From Miniphocaeibacter halophilus (GTDB taxonomy: Bacteria; Bacillota; Clostridia; Tissierellales; Peptoniphilaceae): 64,000 bases of DNA. The first letter of the stretch is position 1; each line of letters opens with the position of its first letter. Below the pieces are notes generated by a model. That model was not told the DNA's origin and ran no database searches. It saw nothing but the letters and a program-made list of their open reading frames with translations. The position numbers and the translations under genes are program-made. The DNA lies in assembly GCF_016458825.1 (NCBI RefSeq), contig NZ_CP066744.1:687001-751000 (forward strand). The letters run 5' to 3'. Below are positions 1 through 7,989 of the stretch, piece by piece.

Positions 1-1
1 C

Positions 2-274
2 ATTAATATTGATTTTAAAAAATTAGGTTTTTCCCTGCCCTTTTTCATTGCCTTAAAGGATTTGAAAATTCATTATGATGATTTTTCAAAAAATCTAGAA
101 AAATATTCCAATATTAGCAAAATATATTCCTTAACCGGTAAATATAACTACTTTTTAAAAGGATATTGCAAAAACCTTGAAGAACTTGAAGAAATTCTAC
201 TTGAATTAAAAAAACATGGTGAAGCTGAAACCTATTTAATTTTAGATGAAATAAAAAATAATAATCTATTATAA
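2..274 (+). CDS. Lrp/AsnC-family transcriptional regulator, C-terminal part (5' truncated by window edge)
   Basis: The reading frame is open from the first base, so the gene begins outside the window; a TTG at 62 is probably internal. The visible 90 residues resemble the RAM (AsnC_trans_reg) ligand-sensing domain: a SKIYSLTGKYNYFLKGYC stretch followed by an acidic helix and a closing beta strand with TYLILDEI. These proteins bind DNA through an N-terminal helix-turn-helix (not visible here) and sense amino acids through this domain. The next gene lies on the other strand. The family call rests on the domain pattern only. Confidence 0.7.
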   Translation: MNIDFKKLGFSLPFFIALKDLKIHYDDFSKNLEKYSNISKIYSLTGKYNYFLKGYCKNLEELEEILLELKKHGEAETYLILDEIKNNNLL

Positions 275-297
275 TTTCTAATCCAGTACAACACTAT

Positions 298-328
298 AAA
301 AACTAACACCTGCAAATGCAGGTGTTAG
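298..328 (-). terminator. Rho-independent terminator for the ABC-F gene
   Basis: A 12-bp perfect inverted repeat (CTAACACCTGCA at 303-314 and its complement at 317-328) is followed, read on the minus strand, by five T. The U-run is on the minus side only, so it ends transcription of the ABC-F gene. It sits about 60 bases past the stop at 387 that the gene would use if its C-terminal frameshift is corrected. Confidence 0.75.
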
Positions 329-386
329 CTAACTGTATAAATAAAAATGGACTTTATTACTAAGGTTCAAGCTTAAAATAATACTA

Positions 387-602
387 CTACTCATTTAACC
401 TTATCCATTCTTCCATTAATTCACTAAGTTTTTCTTCAATACTACTCTTTTCATTTAATAATTCATTTAATTTTACAAAATCCCTTGCAAATAATTCCAT
501 CTCTTCTTCTATTTTTTCAATTTTCTCATCAAAAACAGTGATTTCATCTTCTATTAATTTTATTTTTATAGGATTCTTTTTCTTTTTTATATTTTTATTA
601 TT
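387..602 (-). pseudogene. Frameshifted C-terminal coiled-coil segment of the ABC-F protein
   Basis: Directly downstream of the ABC-F stop, in the frame reached by dropping one A from the A6 run at 601-606 (minus strand), there are about 70 more codons ending in TAG at 387-389. The segment reads K-K-K-K-N-P-I-K-I-K-L followed by long Glu/Lys-rich helices and E-E-W-I-R-L-N-E. This is the usual C-terminal coiled-coil domain of Uup/YdiF-type ABC-F proteins. It is either a real frameshift, a recoding site, or a one-base homopolymer error in the assembly. Confidence 0.75.
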
Positions 603-2271
603 TTTTAGAAAAATTTTTCTTTTCTTTTATTTCAATGTTTTCTACTCTTGTTTTTTCTTCTGTCTTTTTTTCAATATAATAATCATAATTTCCTAGAAAT
701 TGCTTAAATCTTTTATCTGATAGCTCATAAATTATATTGGCTAGTTTATTTATAAAGTATCTGTCATGGGAAATAAAAATTAAAGTTCCCTTAAATTCCA
801 TTAAAGTATCCTCTAACATCTCTCGGCTCAAAATATCTAAATGATTTGTTGGCTCATCTAATATTAGTGTATTTATTTCCTTATGCATTAATTGACAAAG
901 TCTAAGTCTTGCCCTTTCTCCTCCTGAAAGATCTTTAACCTTTTTGAAAACATCTTCTCCATAAAATAAAAATTTAGCTAAAATTCTCCTAGCCTCTTCT
1001 TCTGAAAATAAGAAATCATATCTAAAGGTATCTAAAATATTTTTGTTTTCATCTTTAAATGTAATATTTTGTTCTAAATAACCTATTTTAACATTGGAAC
1101 CTATTTTGATTTCTCCCTTATCCTGTTTTTCTTTACCTAGAATCATTTTTATTATAGTAGTTTTACCAGTGCCATTTTTCCCTATTATGGACACCTTGTC
1201 CTTAAATTTAATATTCATATTCAAATCTTGAAAAAGAAGCTTGTTCCCATAGCTTTTAGAAATATCCCTAATATTTAAAACTTCCTTTCCTGACCTATCC
1301 TTAATTTCGAAATTTAACCTTATATTGCTTTCCTTTGAAGGTTTGTCTAGAACTTCCATTTTGTTAAGCCTTTTTTCCATACTAAAAGCTCTACGAAACA
1401 TATTTTCATTGTCTCCCCTAGCTGCCCAATCCTTCATTCTTTTTATGGATTCCTCCATGGATTTTATTTCTTTTTGTTGATTTTCAAATTTCTTTAATTC
1501 CTCTTCAAAAAGTCTTTCTTTTTCCTTTGAGTAATAGGTATAATTTCCGAAGAATATATTTGCTTTTTTGTTGGATATTTCTACTATTTTTGAAACAACC
1601 TTGTCGAGAAAATATCTGTCATGGGATATTGTAATGACAGTTCCATTATAATTGGAAATATAGTTTTCCAACCAATCTATTGACTCCATATCCAAATGAT
1701 TTGTTGGCTCATCTAATAATAAAATATCCGGAGACTCTAATAATATTTTCCCAAGTAATACTGTAGTTTTTTCCCCTCCACTTAAAGTATTAAATTTTGA
1801 ATTTATAATATTTTCGTCTATTCCAAGACCAACTGTTATTTTACTTAACTTTTCTTCTATATTATAGCCGCCTATTAATTCAAATTCCTCCTGTAATTCT
1901 CCATATTCTTTAAGAATTTTTTCTAATTCTACTCCATCTAAGTCCTTCATTTTATTTTCCAGTAGCCTAAGTTCTTCTCTTTTTTTCTCTTCTTCTTTGA
2001 AGGCTAAATTTAAAATATCTCTTACTGTACTATTTGATGAATAATTAGGTACCTGCTCTAAGTATCCTACTCTGCTATTTTTACTAATAAAAACCGTTCC
2101 CTTGTCAATGAATTCATAGCCTGAAATTATTTTAAATATAGTTGTTTTTCCTGAACCATTTTCTCCTACAACTCCTATTTTTTCCCCTTTATTTATCTGT
2201 AAATCCAAATCCTTTAGAACGTTTTTTATTCCAAAGTTTTTCTCTATATTATTTAAAGATATTTCTATCAT
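598..2271 (-). CDS. ABC-F family ATPase (ribosome-associated), C-terminus frameshifted
   Basis: This soluble protein has two ABC domains and no membrane segments. The first has Walker A GENGSGKT near residue 36, the signature LSGGEK and Walker B LLLDEPTNHLD. The second has GKNGTGKT, LSGGERARLRL and LILDEPTNHLD. A charged linker between the domains (about residues 240-310) matches the P-site tRNA interaction motif region. ABC-F proteins act at the ribosomal E-site in translation quality control or antibiotic protection. The 557-residue frame stops in an A-run; a coiled-coil domain continues in the +1 frame (387-602), which would give about 628 residues, usual for the family. A long leader with a small ORF and two hairpins precedes it. 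Confidence 0.9.
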   Translation of the reverse strand: MIEISLNNIEKNFGIKNVLKDLDLQINKGEKIGVVGENGSGKTTIFKIISGYEFIDKGTVFISKNSRVGYLEQVPNYSSNSTVRDILNLAFKEEEKKREELRLLENKMKDLDGVELEKILKEYGELQEEFELIGGYNIEEKLSKITVGLGIDENIINSKFNTLSGGEKTTVLLGKILLESPDILLLDEPTNHLDMESIDWLENYISNYNGTVITISHDRYFLDKVVSKIVEISNKKANIFFGNYTYYSKEKERLFEEELKKFENQQKEIKSMEESIKRMKDWAARGDNENMFRRAFSMEKRLNKMEVLDKPSKESNIRLNFEIKDRSGKEVLNIRDISKSYGNKLLFQDLNMNIKFKDKVSIIGKNGTGKTTIIKMILGKEKQDKGEIKIGSNVKIGYLEQNITFKDENKNILDTFRYDFLFSEEEARRILAKFLFYGEDVFKKVKDLSGGERARLRLCQLMHKEINTLILDEPTNHLDILSREMLEDTLMEFKGTLIFISHDRYFINKLANIIYELSDKRFKQFLGNYDYYIEKKTEEKTRVENIEIKEKKNFSKK

Positions 2272-2302
2272 CTTAATTCTCCTTATATTTGAAATTATAT
2301 AT

Positions 2303-2381
2303 AAAAAAGCCTAAGTAAAACATACTTAGGCCTAGACATATTTCTATAGATATTAAAAGCCTAAGTAAAATATACCTAGGC
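2303..2381 (-). promoter_or_regulatory. Tandem attenuator hairpins upstream of the ABC-F gene
   Basis: Two near-identical stem-loops lie between the small ORF and the ABC-F start. Read 5' to 3' on the minus strand, hairpin 1 (2381-2359) has a 9-bp stem with one G.U pair and then T4. Hairpin 2 (2331-2309) has a perfect 9-bp stem and then T6. The 3' arm of hairpin 1 (TACTTAGGC) is fully complementary to the 5' arm of hairpin 2 (GCCTAAGTA), so the two can form a competing structure. This is the arrangement of a transcription attenuator. The mechanism is inferred. Confidence 0.75.
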
Positions 2382-2426
2382 TAATTTATTAATATAAATT
2401 ATTATTGGTAAATCATTTTACTTTAG

Positions 2427-2537
2427 TTAGTTAAATTTAATTTTAGACACACCTATCCCCTTAACTATTTTTACATAGCCTGTAATTCTAATTAATTGAG
2501 ATAAATTGTCATAATTAACATTAACTAAAGTCGCCAT
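2427..2537 (-). CDS. Small ORF in the ABC-F leader (possible leader peptide, 36 aa)
   Basis: An ATG preceded by AAGGAAAGG starts a 36-codon frame ending in TAA, located after the leader promoter and about 45 bases before the first attenuator hairpin. The peptide begins MATLVNVNYDNLSQLIRI and ends SKIKFN; it has no recognised domain. Position, a good ribosome site and the following alternative hairpins suggest a regulatory leader peptide whose translation (or ribosome stalling) could switch the hairpins. It could instead be a small protein in its own right. Confidence 0.5.
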   Translation of the reverse strand: MATLVNVNYDNLSQLIRITGYVKIVKGIGVSKIKFN

Positions 2538-2565
2538 TTTTCTACCTTTCCTTAATAATAATACA

Positions 2566-2594
2566 AGTATATCAAAATAAAAAGCTAAAATCAA
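2566..2594 (-). promoter_or_regulatory. Sigma-A-type promoter of the ABC-F leader transcript
   Basis: On the minus strand TTGATT (2594-2589) is followed after exactly 17 bases by TATACT (2571-2566). The predicted start near 2559 gives a leader of about 290 bases before the ABC-F start codon. Confidence 0.7.
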
Positions 2595-2616
2595 TTTCAA
2601 ATAGGATTTTTCGAGT

Positions 2617-3486
2617 TTACCTATCTAAATCTACTAATTCTAAAAATTTATTTAATGAATCCGTTTTATATTTATTTTTATTTAATACAAGACTTATATT
2701 GTTGAATATTTCAAAATCCTCTATTTCTATTTCCTTAATATGACCTTTTTCCAACTCATTTGAAAGTAAAATTTTAGGTAAAATAGAAATTCCTAGATCA
2801 TTTTTTACTCCTTCAACTAATGAATCTGTATTTACAGATTCCCATACCGGATTTACCCTATAGCCTTTTAATGAAAGGGCTGCATCAAATTCATCCCTAA
2901 CAGAACTCCCCTTTTCCCTTAATAGTAAATCCTTTTTAATTAATTCTTCTATTGAGATTTTACCCTTCCTATAGTAATCATTTGAGCTAATGGCTATTAA
3001 TTTATAGGATGATATTTGTCTTACTTCAAAATTATCTACTAATATATTTCCTTCTATAAATGCTAAATCCACTTTTCCCTGCCTTAATAATTCCAGTGAA
3101 GACTCTGCCTTTTGTATTTTTACAATTACCTTTGTGTTAGGATATAAAATATTAAACTTTTTAATTAACTCAGGCAATTTTTTCTGAGAAAAAGTTATAC
3201 AACAAGCTATATGTAATGGAGTATCCTGTTCTAATATTTTCATCCTGGACTCTAATCTTTCTACACTTTCTAATATAGGTAATATTTCCTCCAAAAATAT
3301 TTCTCCGGTTTTAGTTAATTTTACAGATTTGTGTAGTCTTTCAAAAAGTTTTGTCTCGGCCTCTTCTTCTAGTTTTTTCATAGAATGAGAAACAGCTGAC
3401 TGAGTTATATATAAATTATTAGCTGCTTGTGTGAAGTTTTCAGTTTTAGATACTTCCCTAAAAATAATACATTGTTTTAAATCCAT
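2617..3486 (-). CDS. LysR-family transcriptional regulator
   Basis: This is a full-length 289-residue LysR-type regulator. An N-terminal winged helix-turn-helix (about residues 1-60, with TENFTQAANNLYITQSAVSH) is joined by a linker helix to a two-lobed periplasmic-binding-protein-like effector domain. The start ATG has a clear GGAGGAG site. It is divergent from a two-gene chromate-type transporter, with about 110 bases between the starts. The classic LysR arrangement therefore points to that operon as its target. Several dyads lie in the shared intergenic region. The effector is unknown. Confidence 0.88.
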   Translation of the reverse strand: MDLKQCIIFREVSKTENFTQAANNLYITQSAVSHSMKKLEEEAETKLFERLHKSVKLTKTGEIFLEEILPILESVERLESRMKILEQDTPLHIACCITFSQKKLPELIKKFNILYPNTKVIVKIQKAESSLELLRQGKVDLAFIEGNILVDNFEVRQISSYKLIAISSNDYYRKGKISIEELIKKDLLLREKGSSVRDEFDAALSLKGYRVNPVWESVNTDSLVEGVKNDLGISILPKILLSNELEKGHIKEIEIEDFEIFNNISLVLNKNKYKTDSLNKFLELVDLDR

Positions 3487-3500
3487 TGCTCCTCCTTGTC

Positions 3501-3566
3501 ATGAATTATATTCATACTATTGTTAGTATAATATCATTTCACAAATGATAAAACAATATTTATAAT
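3501..3566 (+). promoter_or_regulatory. Transporter promoter with three dyads (candidate LysR operators)
   Basis: TTCACA (3538-3543), 17 bases and TATAAT (3561-3566) form a strong promoter for the transporter pair. Three successive inverted repeats cover it: ATGAATTATATTCAT (3501-3515), ATACTA-N4-TAGTAT (3514-3529) and TATCATTTCACAAATGATA (3532-3550), the last over the -35 box. LysR proteins bind such interrupted dyads; the assignment is inferred from position. Confidence 0.65.
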
Positions 3567-3594
3567 AGGAAGCATACATTTGGAGAGTGGTATT

Positions 3595-4173
3595 ATGAAA
3601 AAAAATTTAAAACTTTATCTATGGCTTCTATATGTTAACCTCTTTATTAGCTCCTTTACCTTCGGAGGAGGATATGTAGTAGTTCCAATGATTAAAAAGT
3701 ATTTTGTGGAAGATAAAAATTTAATATCTGAAGATGAATTAATGGAAATGGCCGCTATTGCTCAATCATCCCCCGGCTCTATTGCTGTGAATTTAAGTAT
3801 TTTAGCTGGAAAAAAAGTTGCCGGAGTTCCCGGAATAATAATAACCCTTATTAGTTGTATTATTCCTCCTGTAATAATTTTAGGATTAATTTCAAAATGG
3901 TATGTAGCTTTTTCAAATAATATTTATATTAATGCTGCACTTAAGGGAATGCAAGCTTGTGTTATAGCCTTAATAATAGATTTAGTAATAGATATGTATA
4001 AATCCATTATTAAAGAAAACTCTAGACTATTAAAAATATTAGCACCCTTGTCTTTTGTAGCTTCAGCATTTTTTAATATTAACGTAATTTTAGTATTGGT
4101 TTCAAGCTGTCTTGTTAGCTTTTTTACCTTATTTTTCAAAATGAAGAAGGGGGTAAAAGTTAATGATTTTTAA
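3595..4173 (+). CDS. Chromate transporter family protein, first half (CHR domain)
   Basis: This 192-residue membrane protein carries one CHR domain. Its N-terminal FTFGGGYVVVPMI motif and the QSSPGSIAVNLS segment are typical of the family, followed by several hydrophobic helices. The family includes chromate exporters, usually as one fused protein or as a pair of half-size proteins; here the second half overlaps it by 11 bases. The ATG at 3595 was chosen because GGAGAG stands 7 bases upstream; an in-frame TTG at 3580 overlaps that ribosome site. Natural substrate is uncertain; many CHR proteins have no shown link to chromate. Confidence 0.85.
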   Translation: MKKNLKLYLWLLYVNLFISSFTFGGGYVVVPMIKKYFVEDKNLISEDELMEMAAIAQSSPGSIAVNLSILAGKKVAGVPGIIITLISCIIPPVIILGLISKWYVAFSNNIYINAALKGMQACVIALIIDLVIDMYKSIIKENSRLLKILAPLSFVASAFFNINVILVLVSSCLVSFFTLFFKMKKGVKVNDF

Positions 4174-4723
4174 ATTATTTCTAATTTTTTTCAAAATAGG
4201 TTCTTTTAGTATTGGCGGCGGCTATGCTATTATGCCTTTAATACAAGAACAGGTTGTAAATCAACAACATTGGATTACAGAAAAGACCTTTACAGATATT
4301 ATTACTATTTCTCAAATGACACCAGGCCCTTTAGTTGTTAATAGTTCTACCTTTGTAGGAATGCAAATTTCAGGACCAATTGGTGCAATTGTAGCTACCT
4401 TCGGCTCAATTATAGGTGGAATTATTATTTCCATTGTTTTATATAATTTCTTTGCTAAATATAAGAGTTCACAATATGTTTTCCAAGTATTAAATAGCCT
4501 AAAAGCTTCATCTTTAGGATTAATAATGTCTGCCGGTTTTACTATGCTTTTACTAGCATTTTTTAACAACTCCGATTTTAGAGCTATTTCCTCTATTGAA
4601 AATATCGATGTTATAGCAGTATTAATTGCAGTAATTTCACTATTTATAATAAGAAAATTTAAAATAAGCCCTATAATTATGATGATTATAACCGGTTTTG
4701 TAGGCTTGCTTGTATATGCATAA
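4163..4723 (+). CDS. Chromate transporter family protein, second half (CHR domain)
   Basis: This is the 186-residue partner of the preceding half-size CHR protein. It has the same layout: FSIGGGYAIMPLI near the N-terminus, the SQMTPGPLVVNSSTFVG motif, then hydrophobic helices. It overlaps the first gene by 11 bases, which implies translational coupling and a 1:1 complex, as known for paired short-chain CHR proteins. Expression is probably under the divergent LysR regulator. The transported anion cannot be read from the sequence. Confidence 0.85.
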   Translation: MIFKLFLIFFKIGSFSIGGGYAIMPLIQEQVVNQQHWITEKTFTDIITISQMTPGPLVVNSSTFVGMQISGPIGAIVATFGSIIGGIIISIVLYNFFAKYKSSQYVFQVLNSLKASSLGLIMSAGFTMLLLAFFNNSDFRAISSIENIDVIAVLIAVISLFIIRKFKISPIIMMIITGFVGLLVYA

Positions 4724-4758
4724 AAAAACTATAACTCTATTTAGAATTATAGTTTTTT
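4722..4758. terminator. Bidirectional terminator
   Basis: A 12-bp stem, AAAAAACTATAA (4723-4734) and TTATAGTTTTTT (4747-4758), with A- and T-runs at its ends sits between convergent genes and can end transcription from both sides. Confidence 0.8.
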
Positions 4759-4764
4759 ATAGCC

Positions 4765-5205
4765 TTATTCTCTTTCTTTATATCCTGCATTTTCATAATT
4801 TTCTTTTACTGTTTTTAATGGGACATTTCCATCTTTATCTGCTAAAGCCTTATATTCGGAATCTTCATTTTCCTTTAAAAACACCGGCATATCAATAGTA
4901 AAGGTCGCTTTCATCGTTTTATCTTTATAGTCTACATTAAATTTAGTGCCTTTAATTTTCTCAAATTCGGATTTCATGGCTTCTACCATTTGTTTTTCAA
5001 TCTCAGTACCATTATATTCGCCTTCAGTTTCTGAAATTATCTTTTGAACATTTTCTTTTCCATCATATTCAATAGTAATAATATTTTCTGCCCCATTTTG
5101 TTCGCCTACGTAAACAACTTTACCACCTTTTGAACCACAGGCTACTAGAGTCATTAAGACTGCAAATACTAAAATAAGTAGTTGTACCTTTTTAATTTTT
5201 TTCAT
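4765..5205 (-). CDS. Small lipoprotein, DUF1307-like
   Basis: This is a 146-residue exported lipoprotein. It has a basic start, a hydrophobic stretch and a lipobox LVAC near residue 23. The mature part has a conserved-looking EGEYNGTEIEKQMVEAMKSE segment followed by a strand-rich region ending in a Tyr/Glu-rich tail. The pattern matches the DUF1307/YehR-like lipoproteins of Firmicutes, whose role is not established. It is monocistronic, with a good GGAG ribosome site, and bounded downstream by the bidirectional terminator. Confidence 0.65.
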   Translation of the reverse strand: MKKIKKVQLLILVFAVLMTLVACGSKGGKVVYVGEQNGAENIITIEYDGKENVQKIISETEGEYNGTEIEKQMVEAMKSEFEKIKGTKFNVDYKDKTMKATFTIDMPVFLKENEDSEYKALADKDGNVPLKTVKENYENAGYKERE

Positions 5206-5358
5206 ATACTTCTCCTTTTTTTAATTCTAATTAATGTTAGCATATTTATATTTTTATAACAATTGTTTTTTATATTTATACTTATTAATATAAAAATAAT
5301 TAATGCTGCAATTTTTGCAAATATGAAACTCCAGTATAATAAAATACGGGAGGCTAAT

Positions 5359-6036
5359 ATGAAAAAACATTTTAACAACAAATTATTAATTTTAACTGTA
5401 GGCGTGTTTTTAGCCCTTATTTCAGTTTTAAGTATAGTTTTAAAAGGCTTTACCTTAGATAAAATTCTTGTTCCTCTATTTTCATGGATAATACTTGTAA
5501 CTTGCATTAATGATATTATAAGAATTGTAAAATTCTATAGCAAATCAAAACAATTAAAAAGTTTTAAAATGTATTCTAAAAAAAATATACTCTATTTTTT
5601 ATCAGCTATTTTCTTCATAATATTCATACCTATTGCTATATATTTTGAAAGTGATTTAATAGATTTACTACATACGTATCCAATGTATGGATTAGTTCCT
5701 TTAATTCTTATTATGATACTTGGACTTTCAACGTTTTTAGGAGCAATGGTAGAAACCTATACTAGAAATAATACAAATATATATCTAATAAGCGATGGTT
5801 TTTCCGGAGTTGACCTTTATACAGTAAATTTAGGAACTTTTGAAGAGGGTTTTATTATAGAAACATATATTTTTAAATACTCTCATATTAATTATATTGA
5901 AGAAAAGGGAAATGATTTATATATTTATGGGAAAAATGATTTTAATGACAAAGAAAATAGAGATTTTAAAATAATAGTCCAAACTATAGAAACCAAGAAA
6001 AACCTAATGAATTTTATTGAAAATAAATCCTTATAA
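5359..6036 (+). CDS. Hypothetical membrane protein with cytoplasmic C-terminal domain
   Basis: I do not recognise this gene. The 225-residue product has four hydrophobic segments (about residues 8-30, 36-57, 75-95 and 111-130), then a soluble, strand-rich C-terminal part of about 90 residues that could be a PH-like or similar beta domain. The ATG at 5359 follows GGGAGG by 5 bases; an open frame further upstream lacks a ribosome site. It stands alone between a divergent lipoprotein gene and a terminator. Confidence 0.6.
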   Translation: MKKHFNNKLLILTVGVFLALISVLSIVLKGFTLDKILVPLFSWIILVTCINDIIRIVKFYSKSKQLKSFKMYSKKNILYFLSAIFFIIFIPIAIYFESDLIDLLHTYPMYGLVPLILIMILGLSTFLGAMVETYTRNNTNIYLISDGFSGVDLYTVNLGTFEEGFIIETYIFKYSHINYIEEKGNDLYIYGKNDFNDKENRDFKIIVQTIETKKNLMNFIENKSL

Positions 6037-6043
6037 TAATTTA

Positions 6044-6071
6044 AAAGAAGCTATATGAGTATAGCTTCTTT
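6044..6071. terminator. Bidirectional terminator
   Basis: AAAGAAGCTATA (6044-6055) and TATAGCTTCTTT (6060-6071) form a 12-bp stem with a TGAG loop between convergent genes. Confidence 0.75.
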
Positions 6072-6084
6072 ATAAAAAGGACAT

Positions 6085-7236
6085 CTATTTAAATGTAGAC
6101 TTTGCTAAAAGTTCTTTTACCTGTTCATCTGTTAAATCTGAATGATAAAATAATTTATAAAATTCCTTTGTTTCCTTTACCATATCATACTTATAAATAT
6201 CTGGATAAACTAAATTCCCTAACCACTTTATACCTATAATCCTATTTGCATTTGGTGGAGAACCTAACCAATCATATGGTTCGCCTGGAGCTTCATAATA
6301 TTTATTATCTTTAATAGCCTGTAAATCCTTCCAAACAGGATCATTTCCAACTGTATCATAAATACTATCATTTAAAAACATTATTATATTGGGATTCCAA
6401 ACAGCAATCTGTTCCATTGACACTTCCTCCCAGCTTGGACTACTTTTAGAATCGTCTTTATAAACATTTTCAGCTCCAATAAAATTAATTACCTCTGCAT
6501 GAATACTACCTTCTGAGTTAGTTTGTAAACCGGAATCTCCTCTACCGTAGTAGACAGTAATTTTATCCTTAATAGTTTCTCTTTTTTCTTTTACATCTTC
6601 TAAGGTTTTTTCTATATATTCAGCTTGTTCATTAGTACCTTCTTCTTTGTCTAATAATTTCCCCAAGGTTCTATAAGCATCTGCTGTATTTTCTAACATA
6701 CATTCTACAAATATTACTGGAATATTGGTTTGCTCCTGTAAGCCATCTAAATCCTCTTTCATAGATTCCTTAACTTCACCAACATCAATTATTACATCTG
6801 GCTCTGCCTTTATCATCTCTTCATAATTCATACTGGCATTTTTACCATAAAAGGTTCCTATTACAGGTAAATTTACTAAATCATCTGGTAAATATTTCTT
6901 CAAGCTTTCTGATGGTTCACTTCCCCATCCAACTAGCATTTCCGGTGCTATTGTAAACATCATCATCTGAGCAGGATTACCGGCTACCGCAATTTTAGTA
7001 ATTTTCTCTGGTAGTTGTACCTCCCTACCTATTGAGTCTATTACCTTACCTTTTTCAGCAAATTTAAAAGAATATGAACTATCTGTTTTTTGGGTTTCTT
7101 CTGTGACTTTTGTTTTATCTGTTTCCTTTATTTCACTAGTTGGTTTATTTCCACCATTATTACTACATGCTGTTACTGCAATAACAAACACTAGTAGTAG
7201 CGATAATAACGATAATTTTTTTCTAAAATTTTTCAT
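6085..7236 (-). CDS. Metal-chelate/siderophore-type ABC transporter substrate-binding lipoprotein
   Basis: This 383-residue precursor has a lipoprotein signal (lipobox VTAC) and a Thr/Glu/Lys-rich linker, then a class III (FecB/BtuF/TroA-type) binding fold. The fold starts with VIDSIGREVQLPEKITKIAV, the usual entry strand of this family. A long backbone helix connects the two lobes. It is the last gene of a six-gene operon (permease, ATPase, methyltransferase, FmdE-like, DUF364, binding protein) and starts 3 bases after the previous stop. The family imports iron chelates, cobalamin, haem and metal oxyanions; which ligand applies here is not evident. Confidence 0.85.
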   Translation of the reverse strand: MKNFRKKLSLLSLLLVFVIAVTACSNNGGNKPTSEIKETDKTKVTEETQKTDSSYSFKFAEKGKVIDSIGREVQLPEKITKIAVAGNPAQMMMFTIAPEMLVGWGSEPSESLKKYLPDDLVNLPVIGTFYGKNASMNYEEMIKAEPDVIIDVGEVKESMKEDLDGLQEQTNIPVIFVECMLENTADAYRTLGKLLDKEEGTNEQAEYIEKTLEDVKEKRETIKDKITVYYGRGDSGLQTNSEGSIHAEVINFIGAENVYKDDSKSSPSWEEVSMEQIAVWNPNIIMFLNDSIYDTVGNDPVWKDLQAIKDNKYYEAPGEPYDWLGSPPNANRIIGIKWLGNLVYPDIYKYDMVKETKEFYKLFYHSDLTDEQVKELLAKSTFK

Positions 7237-7239
7237 ATT

Positions 7240-7989
7240 TTACTCCTTATTTTTTAAACTAACCATGTTCCCATATTTGAAAAACTCTCTATGACGTCCT
7301 GAGTTTATCGTATTAATTACTCCATCTTTATTTTCTACAATAAAGCCTGACAAATCACTTATGCCATATTTAAATAATATTGGTGTTATTGGCGTACTCG
7401 GTCCAACCATTATTACCTTCTTGCCTTGACTAAGTTCAATTAATCGTGGGAATGTTTTATTTACAATAGTTGATGAAGTTATAAATACATAATCGGATTT
7501 AGGTAGTAAATACTCACACGCTGAATCAGGATAATCTCCTTTTCTTGGATTTCTTTCAATTATATATAAATTACAAATATCCTTTATTTGTTTTTCTAAA
7601 AATGGAAAATGTCCTATTACAGAAACATCCTTTCCTTTTACTATTTCCCTGTATACATCAAAAGCATCTTTATTACTAAAATCAACATTGTTTTCTTTTG
7701 CCTTTTTAAAAGTATTATAATATGTATTTACTGCTGCAAGCCCTAATGAACTTTCTCTAAAATTCCAGGATTTAATAAGTTTAGCTACATCTTTTAACTC
7801 TTTTCCAATTAATGATTTATTAAAGCTATATTCTATTGAGTCAATATTAATGGTCATTCCTCAACCAAGATTTTCATCGCTTTTAATCCAACTCCAATGT
7901 CTACCTATAAAATAATCCCTTACAATTAAATTAGAAGGAATATTTTCTATTAATTCATCATAAATATCAAAAAAATCAAATTTTCTCAT
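7240..7989 (-). CDS. DUF4213-DUF364 putative heavy-metal-chelation protein with an in-frame TGA
   Basis: The full frame starts at ATG 7989, which has GGAGAA 7 bases upstream and overlaps the FmdE-like gene by 14 bases. It runs 249 codons, the usual length for this family. Codon 43 (7863-7861) is TGA; 206 codons follow without another stop. Residues 1-42 contain the DUF4213 features (IYDELIENIPSN, GRHWSW); the rest is the Rossmann-like DUF364 domain, with GHFPFLE, GDYPDSACEYLLP and VGPSTPITP. A known DUF364 structure pairs an enolase-like N-domain with a Rossmann domain and was proposed to bind metal. TGA falls at x of a G-x-G turn. Nonsense mutation, sequencing error or selenocysteine are all open. 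ATG 7857 just after TGA has poor ribosome-site spacing. Confidence 0.75.

Noticed and set aside
303-328. Hairpin as a terminator for the Lrp/AsnC gene on the plus strand
   Set aside because: The T-run follows the stem only on the minus strand; the plus strand reads CTAACTGTATAAAT after it.
7861-7863. Genome-wide reassignment of TGA to an amino acid
   Set aside because: Other genes end in TGA at the expected place, for example murC at 20659-20661 and the FmdE-like gene at 7976-7978.
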